Shown piece by piece: positions 1 through 7,776 of a stretch of 47,184 bases of DNA. The DNA lies in the NCBI GenBank assembly GCA_031292145.1, contig JARLHR010000008.1, positions 1 through 47,184 of the forward strand, given 5' to 3'. Made by a program: the position numbers and the translations under genes. This DNA is from Clostridium sp. GTDB taxonomy: Bacteria; Bacillota; Clostridia; Clostridiales; Clostridiaceae. The notes beneath the pieces are model-generated. The model was not told the DNA's origin, did not search any database, and saw nothing but the letters and a program-made list of their open reading frames with translations. Position 1 is the stretch's first letter, and the number at the start of each line of letters is the position of its first letter.

Positions 1-5
1 GCTGT

Positions 6-100
6 TAAAGGTTCTTAGTTGTAGGTTGTTCCACTTTAGCTTGTCACACTGAAAGTGGGAGCAAGCTAAAGTGGGTACAACCTGCAACTTAGAACCTTTA
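6..100. repeat. Long imperfect foldback downstream of the dynamin operon
   Basis: Arms of about 38 nt (6-43 and 62-100) pair with a few mismatches around an 18-nt loop. The inner arms TTTAGCTTG / CAAGCTAAA are perfect. It follows the last gene of the leftward dynamin cluster. On the minus strand there is no T-run after it, so it is not a classical terminator. It may be a MITE-like element or an RNA-stabilising 3' hairpin. No second copy was seen in this window. Confidence 0.6.
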
Positions 101-192
101 GCTACATTTTCATAGTCTTTCGAAATAAAAATATTTATGATTTCGGTAATTTATCACATAAGTCTAGATTTCACGTTGTTTACATACAGAGT

Positions 193-1974
193 TTATTTTT
201 TTAGATTTATAAGTAAACATTTATTCAATAAAAAGTCTATCTCTGTTTTGAGTCTATTTAATTCTTCTGAACTTATGCTTTCTAAGTCATTTTTACTATG
301 ATTAAATTCTTCCTCTAAATCTTTAAATAAAGCTTGTATTTCTTCTTCATTAGCTTCCTTCATTTCCTCTAAGTATTTCCTAACAGTACCTTCAATATTA
401 TTAGCCCAGGTATCTATAGCACTCATTGATATTTCATTAATTTTGTTCTGCCAAGTTAAAGAATCATATAAGAAGAATATTGAATCTGTAAACACGTTTA
501 AAGATTCAGTGATCCCCTTTAATGAGGAAGCTTTTATTGTTTTTAATAAGTGATTTAAATTATTACTGTTCTCCCCAAGTGCTGATCTTTCAAATGTATT
601 TGCAAGTTTCTTTAGGTTTTGGCTTGATATCAGCCCTTTTTCAGCTTTTCTAAACATTTCTCCCGTAGCTTGTCTTACAATATCTCCTCTGTGTTTTTCC
701 AATATTCCTTGTAAAACTTCAGTATATAATGGGATATTATTTTTAACTTTTTCTTCTAATTTAATAATTTCTGAATTTAATATATTTTCAATTTCTCTAT
801 CTAAACTAATAATTTCATCTTCTATATAAGAATTTAAATTCTCAGTTTCTTCATTTGTAAGCTTTGGTACATAATAATGCTGCATTAGAGCAAAGGTTTC
901 TTCCTTAGCTGTCCATTTACTTTCATCATATGTATATTTTGTAATGTCTTCTTTAATTTTTATGTCAAATTTGCTTATAAGCCTTATGGATTTTAATTTT
1001 ATTTTTACAAAACCATTCTCTATAGCTTCTAGAATACTTTCTTTTCGATCTAGGAATTCCTTTATTATATTTATTTTTTCTCCTGTGTTTTCTTTGGTTG
1101 ACTCTAGTTCTGCAATCTTAGAACTAATTTTTATATCGCATTCACGTAATACATAGTCTTGATAGCTTTTCAAAACTTGTGCAAGTTCTTCTTTTTTATT
1201 TGGATCATTAACTTTTTCATAAATGTAATCCCAAAGCTTATCTGTTACAGGATTTTTTTCACTGCTGCTTTCAATCAGAAATAGTTTGATATCTTTATGA
1301 AGACATTCATCAACACTTTTTTTTATTTCAGAAATTCTTTTATTATCCTCATTAGTATCTTGTGGACACATATTTATAGCTAAAACAACTTCCACATTGT
1401 TATTTATAATTTCTCCAACATATTTTAAGAATTGAAAATCATCCTCTCCAATTCCAGTTCTATAAGAAACAACATAAACAATGATATCACTTTCTGGTAT
1501 AAAATCCTTTAAAACTTCTTCATGCTTATCAATAAGGGAACCATATCCCGGCGTATCAAAAAGTCTTATTCCACTGTATTTTTCATTTTTACTCTTTCCA
1601 ATATATCTTAATCTATTCAAATTATCGTTAGGTTTTACTGTAAGAGCTGCGAATTTTTCGTCATCAATGCTTTCAATAGTGAAATCATCATTAATTGCCA
1701 TTAAAGCTTCCTCTGAATTCTCATCAATTACAACTTCTGTAACAACTCCTGTTGTTGGCCTAACACTTTCCACTAATATCTTTTTATCAAATATACTATT
1801 TATCAAAGCACTTTTCCCCGAGCTTGTTTCACCCAGCATAACAACGTAATGACTTGGATTGATTATTCTATCTTTTATTAATAAATTTTTTGCTACAATA
1901 TCATTACTTTCAAGAATATCAACAACCTTATCAATTCTCTTTTGCCTATCTACACAGCTTTTAAAAATATCCAT
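193..1974 (-). CDS. Dynamin-like GTPase (593 aa)
   Basis: A large GTPase of the bacterial dynamin superfamily. The P-loop GETSSGKS is at residues 48-55, the switch-I threonines (RPTTG) at 72-76 and the G3 motif DTPG at 140-143. The G4 position reads NMCPQD (201-206) instead of NKxD, so base recognition may be relaxed. Residues after about 260 are long helices, as expected for a dynamin stalk, with an amphipathic stretch near 465-515 that could touch membrane. The start codon lies 3 nt after the stop of the upstream gene. Its Shine-Dalgarno AAGGAG is inside the last codons of that gene, so the two are probably translationally coupled. Family assignment is firm at the level of dynamin-type GTPase. 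Function (membrane remodelling, stress or phage defence) is inference. Confidence 0.85.
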   Translation of the reverse strand: MDIFKSCVDRQKRIDKVVDILESNDIVAKNLLIKDRIINPSHYVVMLGETSSGKSALINSIFDKKILVESVRPTTGVVTEVVIDENSEEALMAINDDFTIESIDDEKFAALTVKPNDNLNRLRYIGKSKNEKYSGIRLFDTPGYGSLIDKHEEVLKDFIPESDIIVYVVSYRTGIGEDDFQFLKYVGEIINNNVEVVLAINMCPQDTNEDNKRISEIKKSVDECLHKDIKLFLIESSSEKNPVTDKLWDYIYEKVNDPNKKEELAQVLKSYQDYVLRECDIKISSKIAELESTKENTGEKINIIKEFLDRKESILEAIENGFVKIKLKSIRLISKFDIKIKEDITKYTYDESKWTAKEETFALMQHYYVPKLTNEETENLNSYIEDEIISLDREIENILNSEIIKLEEKVKNNIPLYTEVLQGILEKHRGDIVRQATGEMFRKAEKGLISSQNLKKLANTFERSALGENSNNLNHLLKTIKASSLKGITESLNVFTDSIFFLYDSLTWQNKINEISMSAIDTWANNIEGTVRKYLEEMKEANEEEIQALFKDLEEEFNHSKNDLESISSEELNRLKTEIDFLLNKCLLINLKK

Positions 1975-1977
1975 ATA

Positions 1978-3744
1978 TTATTTCTCCTTGCATTCTTCAA
2001 TTAAATTCCTTAATGTTTTCAAGTCCTCTTCAAATTCCAAAACATGTTCATGATTATAGTTAACTTCATATGCCTTTTCTATATTCTGCATGTCTTCCTT
2101 AAAAGTCTTTTCTAAATTAACCTTTAATTCTTTAATTGAATCATCAACTTCTTGTTGCTTTGCCATCAAGTCACCAATAATTTCTTCTTTTAAATATTTT
2201 TCCAAATCTTCTATCATTGGTTCTAAATCTTTTAATGTATAGCTTGCCCTATTTTTAACAATCTTTTTTCGCATATGATTTCCTATTAAAGAAAACGTTA
2301 AGCTTATTCCCATTCCCACAAGAATTCCAGCTGGACCAAGAACACCTACTGCTCCAACAGTTCCAATTAAACCAGTGGATACTCCAAGTACTGTAGGAAT
2401 TGATTTTTCATATTTAATTGAACTTTTTTTATTAAAAAATGATATATTTTCATAGGTACCATTAAACCCTTTTATTTTTATATCGTTAAGTTCATTATTA
2501 AGATTCTTTATAAGAATACCAATGTTCACTAAAATTTGCTCCATTATGTCATTTATTGCTTTATCAGAAGTTTCCTTATATATTAAACTAAGTCTATTTC
2601 CATCTACTATTCCCTTATTAATAATTCTTCTTAATTCTATTCTCAAATTCTCCATATTTTCTTTTATTATTTTAGAAGAGTTTTCTATAATATTTTCCAT
2701 TTCCTCTTCTGCATAAGCCCTACAACTTCTTATTCGAGCTTTATTTTCTGAAAGCATAGTTTTAATTTTATTTATCTTTTCTTCTTTTTCCATCATATTT
2801 TGATTATCTTCATTTAAAGCTAAAAGTCTATATGCTTCTATTTTATCATTAATATTTTTTAGAGCTTCATATATTCTTTCCTTTAAAGTTTTGATTAAAT
2901 CTTCATTGTATTCTTTCGAAATATTTTTTATTTCTTCTACAACCTTAATTATTCCAGAGTTATTATAGGCTATTTCATCTTTAGTAAATTTCCCTTTAAC
3001 AGCTTCATAAACATTTACTATATTAACCTTTATATCTCTTTCTTCATTATGTGCATAACTTATGCTGCTTAATACTCCTTCATTATGCTCTTTTGCTTCA
3101 TTGGCATCTTCTAAGCTTTCATCATTCCACTTATTTTGAACAAAAAGCGTATTAGAAAGTTTTGGCCATAAAGCATTTATGAAGTTTTTTTCTGATCTTG
3201 TTATTGGAGGATTTGTTCTAATTAAGAAAATTCCTGCTACCAACTTATTTACATATTCTAATGTGGTTTTTTGATTTTCAGGTGTTAAGCTTCCAACCCC
3301 GGGTAAATCTACAAGAACAATATTATCTTTTAAGACTTCACTTTGATTATGTAATACTATTTTAGCTACTTTAAGAGTATTTCCCATATTAAAATCATTA
3401 TGAACATATTTTTGTAACTGATTAATGTATATATTTTCTTTACTTCCATTTAAATAATATACTATAGCTTCATTAATATTTTCACCATATTTCACCTCAA
3501 CAGGTACGCAGGTTGTCTCATCAACATCCGTAGGCAATATGTTATCTTCCATTAAAATAGAATTTAAAAAACTGCTTTTACCAGCCCCTTGAATTCCTAG
3601 TACTGGTACTATTATTTCTTTTTTATTTAAATTTTCAATAAAGTGATTAAAATACTCTTTATAATTTATCCCTTGATTATCATTAAGATATTTTTCTAAT
3701 AATTTATAAAATCTCTCATCTTCAATTAAATTCATGTATGTCAT
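1978..3744 (-). CDS. Dynamin-like GTPase with hydrophobic hairpin (588 aa)
   Basis: This is the second dynamin-type GTPase of the cluster. G1 is GIQGAGKS at residues 50-57, the switch threonines are in DETTC (75-79), G3 is DLPG at 146-149, and G4 is a complete NKWN at 204-207. Long helical segments follow. A glycine-rich, strongly hydrophobic stretch at about 450-488 then gives way to a basic HMRKK sequence. Bacterial dynamins such as BDLP and the Leo proteins carry a membrane paddle of this kind, so direct membrane insertion is likely. The gene is 5 nt downstream of the coiled-coil gene and 3 nt upstream of the next GTPase gene. The G-domain is more canonical than that of its downstream neighbour. 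Pairs of unlike dynamins often act as hetero-oligomers, which is inferred here from the coupling. Confidence 0.85.
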   Translation of the reverse strand: MTYMNLIEDERFYKLLEKYLNDNQGINYKEYFNHFIENLNKKEIIVPVLGIQGAGKSSFLNSILMEDNILPTDVDETTCVPVEVKYGENINEAIVYYLNGSKENIYINQLQKYVHNDFNMGNTLKVAKIVLHNQSEVLKDNIVLVDLPGVGSLTPENQKTTLEYVNKLVAGIFLIRTNPPITRSEKNFINALWPKLSNTLFVQNKWNDESLEDANEAKEHNEGVLSSISYAHNEERDIKVNIVNVYEAVKGKFTKDEIAYNNSGIIKVVEEIKNISKEYNEDLIKTLKERIYEALKNINDKIEAYRLLALNEDNQNMMEKEEKINKIKTMLSENKARIRSCRAYAEEEMENIIENSSKIIKENMENLRIELRRIINKGIVDGNRLSLIYKETSDKAINDIMEQILVNIGILIKNLNNELNDIKIKGFNGTYENISFFNKKSSIKYEKSIPTVLGVSTGLIGTVGAVGVLGPAGILVGMGISLTFSLIGNHMRKKIVKNRASYTLKDLEPMIEDLEKYLKEEIIGDLMAKQQEVDDSIKELKVNLEKTFKEDMQNIEKAYEVNYNHEHVLEFEEDLKTLRNLIEECKEK

Positions 3745-3749
3745 TCTTT

Positions 3750-4445
3750 TTATCTCCTTTTTCCAAAAATCCTAGCGAAAAATGACTTATTTCCCCATTC
3801 TACCTCATCTTGCACATTTTCTATCTTTTCATTAAGATTATTCTCTAATTTGCTTATTAGTTCTATTAATATATCCTTATCTTCAATTTTATCATCAATA
3901 TTTTTAATTTTTTCTAAAATAAAATTATTGCCACTAACTAAATTATTTTTAATTGATTTTTCTAACTGCTCAGCTCTATTTCCAATAGAATTTTCTAATG
4001 ATTCTACCTTTTCTTCAACCTTATCAAGATTTATATTTTCTATCTTACTTAAAATAGCCTCTTTATTACCTGCTGCATCCTTCACTACCTTAAGCCCTAA
4101 AATTGCTAATCTCTCTTCTATAGATTGAAATAATATTTTATTTTGCTCCGCTAAGCTTTTATTTATAGCAGCTTCTATGGTACTTTCCATAGATTTTGTT
4201 ATATTTAATATGCTATTATTCAAATCTTCAATTTTTTCCTCAAACTCATCTTCTTGAAATTCTTGAAGATTCCCCTTTAAATCATTAATTTTCTTTTCAA
4301 TTGGTTTTAACTTTTCAATTACTTCTTCCGACATATTTCTAGAAACCTTAGAAAGTGCAATTGTCATATCCTCTTGAATTTCACTCATTATATTTTTTGT
4401 AACTTCGTCACTTTGAATTAAAATTGATTTTTCTTCCACAATCAT
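3750..4445 (-). CDS. Coiled-coil protein of the dynamin cluster (231 aa)
   Basis: I do not recognise a named family. The protein is almost entirely charged helix (Glu/Lys/Asn-rich heptads from about 15 to 215). It ends in EWGNKSFFARIFGKRR, a short aromatic and basic tail that could anchor it to membrane or to a partner. No signal peptide, enzyme motif or cysteine cluster is visible. It lies directly upstream of two dynamin genes with a 5-nt gap, so it is probably an adaptor, comparable in position to the small helical partner in Leo-type dynamin operons (inference). The AAAGGAG ribosome site sits only 1 nt from the annotated ATG. A GTG two codons downstream (4437-4439) has better spacing and may be the real start. 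Confidence 0.75.
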   Translation of the reverse strand: MIVEEKSILIQSDEVTKNIMSEIQEDMTIALSKVSRNMSEEVIEKLKPIEKKINDLKGNLQEFQEDEFEEKIEDLNNSILNITKSMESTIEAAINKSLAEQNKILFQSIEERLAILGLKVVKDAAGNKEAILSKIENINLDKVEEKVESLENSIGNRAEQLEKSIKNNLVSGNNFILEKIKNIDDKIEDKDILIELISKLENNLNEKIENVQDEVEWGNKSFFARIFGKRR

Positions 4446-4461
4446 ACTCCTTTACTCTTTA

Positions 4462-4481
4462 TAATTGACATTAGTCAATTA
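4462..4481. promoter_or_regulatory. Palindrome TAATTGAC-ATTA-GTCAATTA, possible operator/promoter
   Basis: A perfect 8-bp inverted repeat with a 4-nt spacer sits in the 54-nt gap between the 836-aa GTPase gene and the coiled-coil gene. On the minus strand it lies between TTCATT and TATAAA spaced 17 nt apart. That would be an internal promoter, although the resulting leader would be very short. It is a candidate regulator site, not proven. Confidence 0.35.
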
Positions 4482-4499
4482 ATGAATATATTATTTTTT

Positions 4500-6998
4500 T
4501 CATGTCCTATTTAAAAAGTGGCTTAAAATTGCTTCTAAGGTTTCCTTTTCCTCTGCACCTCTTGATAAAGGATTTTTAAATAACTTTTCTTTTAAAATTT
4601 TATAATCACTGATTATAAATTCATTTTTCTTCTGACCTTCTATTAATGCCATATTGTATATTGGATTTTTAGAATTAATTAGTAAATATTCAATATTAAC
4701 ATTGTAAAATCTATTCTTAAGGTTATTTTTTAAGCTCTTCACCTCTAGTAAAAGTTCTCCTATATTATTAGCATTTATAAACTCCCTGCAGGAATCTATT
4801 ACTAAATTCACCATAATACTTTCATTATCTTTAAAGAAATAACTTAAAATTCTGCTTTCTAAAATCTGCTTTTTTGAATTTCCTATTTGTATTCCATTAA
4901 ATATAATGAACATGTTATAAATTTTATCTTTTATTAATTTTATCTTTGCATAAAACTCAAGCTTATTCGTACATAATTCATAAACAATCACCATATTATT
5001 AATGCTATATATGCCTTCTTTTTGAATTACTTCACATTCCTGCGCTTTTAAATAAACACCATGTGTCCTAAAAACAAATTCTTTGCAAGAATCTATATCC
5101 CAAGTCCAAAAAAGTTCTAAGGTATCAGACTTCATCTTTTCTATACTCTTTTGCCTTATATATTTTCCAATCAACAAATAATTTTGCTCTAATACTTTGT
5201 TACTTAACATATAACGGTTATATTGTCCTTTTGAAATAGAATACAATACTCTTTGCTCATAATAATCGCTTGTTACTGCTAATTCCTTATCTTCTTCAAT
5301 TTTAAACTCCCCAAGTATATCCTTAACCGCCGCTAAACTCTTACTTACATCTTCTATATCGAAAAGTTCTATATTCTGTTTCTTCTTTTCTTCATATTCT
5401 TCTGATCGTTTTTTTACTTCATCATAAAAAATACTTATAGATTTATTGTATTGATTGCTCCATTCTTTTAATACGTTAACATATCTTATTTTATTTTGAT
5501 TACATATATCTCTAGCCGTTTGTATTGTAGCATCTTTATCTACTATTTTTTCATCATAACCTACTTCTTTATATCCCCATTCCCTATCTAATAAGTTAGA
5601 TAATAATCTTTTCCCTTTATTTAATACCCCTTCCTTTTTAAATAACATAGTTCTTTCTTCATACTTATGTTTAATTTCTATATTTTTACTTTCAATGCTA
5701 GGCAAAGCATAAGAAAATCTTATATCCAAGTTAAGCTTTTTATATATTTTCTCCTTATTCTTTTCACACTGTTTAACTATATTTAAAATATCACTTTCAA
5801 TATATAATTTTCTATTGTTAATTTTATCTACTATACTTAAATAATCTTCAAAATTCTCTGATGTTGAAGATGTAATTTCGCTTATTGTATCTGAAATTAC
5901 TCCTTCAATAGTTTCAATTTCTAATACAATTTTTTTCTGAGCATTTTGAAATGCCTCTACAAGTTCATCAATATCTCTAATTTTCACATTTATTAAAGCC
6001 TCTATTGTTTCTAATTCATTTCCCTTTATTATTTCTTTATCAGTAGTAATTATATTATTAATCTTATCACTAATGCTTATTGCTCTTTGTTTATCAATTT
6101 GGGGAATAGTTTTTTCTGTGCAAGCATCTACAGCTTTTATAAAGGCTTCAACGTTAGATTTCTTATACAGCTCTTCATCCTCACCCAAAATTCCATTTAA
6201 CCCGTTAAGAGCCGATATTTGAATAACCTCAAAATTATCTTTTCCTTGAGTAGCTTCCCTTAAAAGATTCTCCGCCCTCTTTTTGTGTTTTTTCAAAATA
6301 GTAGACTTATCTTCTTCCACAATTCCATTCTTACCAATTTTCTCTTCGACCGAATCAATCATATTTTGTACTAGAATTACTTGCTTTTCTTTTTCATCTA
6401 CTATTTTAATCTTTTCAGCATTTGTTCTATCACTGTTAGCTTTAACTGTGGTTACAAATATACAAACATCTATTGTTGGAAGTAATATTTCTAGAGTTAA
6501 TTTTTCATGATTTTCTAAATTCCAGGCATCAAGCCCTGGACTATCTATTATATGTATATTTTCACCCAATATAAAATTAGGAGTAGTAATATGAATTTGA
6601 GTAACATTTAATTCATTATTAGGATTTTTATTCTCATCCGCATATTTACTTATAGTATCCTCATTTAAATTATCTTCTTTTAATATTTGTGGTTCTTTAT
6701 CTTTAAAATAAATAGTAGCCTCTCTAAGTTCTCCCTTAGAAGCTGTGATTATAATACTAGAGCTTGGTCTTATAGCCATAGGTAAAATCTTCTCACCTAA
6801 AAGTGCATTTACCAAGGTTGATTTTCCACTACTTGTAACCCCCATAATAGCAACTCTTATAATATTATTCTTAAAAATACCTCTTCTTTCTTCAAACCAC
6901 TCTATATCTTTATTGTATCTCTTTTTTCTATATTCATTTTTTTCTAAAATCTTCTTTATTTCATCAATTGTATTTAACATATAACTTTTTTTCATCAT
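4500..6998 (-). CDS. Large dynamin-like GTPase (about 832 aa)
   Basis: This is the first and largest gene of the cluster. In the numbering of the longest frame, G1 is GVTSSGKS (57-64), the switch-I serines are PSSSI (82-86), G3 is DSPG (156-159) and G4 is a divergent NMID (216-219). The G-domain is followed by about 500 residues of charged helix and a C-terminal mixed region. No clear transmembrane segment is seen. The longest frame begins at 7010, but that ATG has no ribosome site. A GGAG lies inside the first codons, 6 nt before the ATG at 6996-6998 and 9 nt before the next ATG (6993-6995), so I start at 6998. Family is dynamin/GTPase and biological role is unknown. The G4 motif resembles that of the 593-aa protein more than that of the 588-aa one. 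Confidence 0.82.
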   Translation of the reverse strand: MMKKSYMLNTIDEIKKILEKNEYRKKRYNKDIEWFEERRGIFKNNIIRVAIMGVTSSGKSTLVNALLGEKILPMAIRPSSSIIITASKGELREATIYFKDKEPQILKEDNLNEDTISKYADENKNPNNELNVTQIHITTPNFILGENIHIIDSPGLDAWNLENHEKLTLEILLPTIDVCIFVTTVKANSDRTNAEKIKIVDEKEKQVILVQNMIDSVEEKIGKNGIVEEDKSTILKKHKKRAENLLREATQGKDNFEVIQISALNGLNGILGEDEELYKKSNVEAFIKAVDACTEKTIPQIDKQRAISISDKINNIITTDKEIIKGNELETIEALINVKIRDIDELVEAFQNAQKKIVLEIETIEGVISDTISEITSSTSENFEDYLSIVDKINNRKLYIESDILNIVKQCEKNKEKIYKKLNLDIRFSYALPSIESKNIEIKHKYEERTMLFKKEGVLNKGKRLLSNLLDREWGYKEVGYDEKIVDKDATIQTARDICNQNKIRYVNVLKEWSNQYNKSISIFYDEVKKRSEEYEEKKKQNIELFDIEDVSKSLAAVKDILGEFKIEEDKELAVTSDYYEQRVLYSISKGQYNRYMLSNKVLEQNYLLIGKYIRQKSIEKMKSDTLELFWTWDIDSCKEFVFRTHGVYLKAQECEVIQKEGIYSINNMVIVYELCTNKLEFYAKIKLIKDKIYNMFIIFNGIQIGNSKKQILESRILSYFFKDNESIMVNLVIDSCREFINANNIGELLLEVKSLKNNLKNRFYNVNIEYLLINSKNPIYNMALIEGQKKNEFIISDYKILKEKLFKNPLSRGAEEKETLEAILSHFLNRT

Positions 6999-7010
6999 AA
7001 AATTCTCCAT

Positions 7011-7521
7011 AACAAATTAGAAATAATCTATGCACATTTATAGAATAAAACATACATATTAGCCAATTACTTGCAATAATACAAATTACAATTCTTTACA
7101 CTTTCTTATAATTCCGATATATATATATATTAACACAATTAAGCATATTTATCTAAATAAATACTTGTTTTGCATTAAAATTTTCCCGATTAATTCGTAC
7201 TCAAACGGCATTTTATTATACATAATTAAAATCCTGCTTACATATGTTTGATCCATATTAAAAAATTGCAATATGCATAATACACTTCTCTTCTTGCAAA
7301 ATTTAATACAGATAACATTAAACAGACATTTTAGTGAATAAAAAGAATACTTAGGTTCAAAACATTTATTACTGCTGTTTATTCCCAAATTCATCAGTTT
7401 TAAGTAAATTCTATTTACTTAATTCCATTAATATGTTAATATTTTCATAAAACAAGCTGTATAAAATTGCACGATAATTATTTTCAAATTAGTAAACCTA
7501 TACATTGCTTATATATGCATT
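7011..7521. other. Intergenic, AT-rich; weak promoter only
   Basis: No supported gene. On the minus strand TTGCAA (7071-7076) and TATGTT (7049-7054), 16 nt apart, could serve the dynamin cluster. An 81-codon minus frame at 7149-7394 lacks a ribosome site and any recognisable motif and is not called. Confidence 0.4.
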
Positions 7522-7582
7522 TAAGGCACAATAAAAAAATAACAATTCCATCTGCCAAGCCTATTTTCTTTTATGTGCCTAA
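7522..7582. repeat. Small foldback repeat, copy 1
   Basis: Terminal inverted repeats TTAGGCACA-type are seen (TAAGGCACAATAAAAAAATA at the left, TATTTTCTTTTATGTGCCTA at the right) around a short centre containing TCCATCTGCCA. The centre matches the right outer arm of the composite element at 43430-43676. It lies upstream of the amylase operator. Confidence 0.7.
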
Positions 7583-7715
7583 TCAAAAGTTTCGGAGTTA
7601 TGCCTTAGGGTATTTAAATCTTTTATTATTTGATGTTCATTAAAAATCCTAATGCTTCTCAAATAAATAATTAATCCGTAATGAAAGGAGGATAGTACAT
7701 TTATAAAACTTTACA

Positions 7716-7744
7716 CAAACGTTTGCGAAAATGCAAACGTTTGC
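7716..7744 (+). promoter_or_regulatory. Double operator of the amylase gene (LacI/CcpA type)
   Basis: Two copies of the palindrome CAAACGTTTGC (7716-7726 and 7734-7744) lie 7 nt apart, 33-60 nt before the amylase start. The central AACGTT is typical of LacI-family operators. The second copy in its context fits the catabolite-responsive-element consensus at about 14 of 16 positions. This is expected for carbon-source control by CcpA or by a maltose/starch LacI regulator. Which protein binds cannot be read from the sequence. Confidence 0.7.
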
Positions 7745-7776
7745 CTGAAAAAAAACTATATGGGAGTGTGTGTTAA

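Noticed and set aside
7149-7394. 81-codon minus-strand frame in the gap before the amylase gene
   Set aside because: No ribosome site before the ATG, composition typical of AT-rich noncoding sequence, no recognisable motif.
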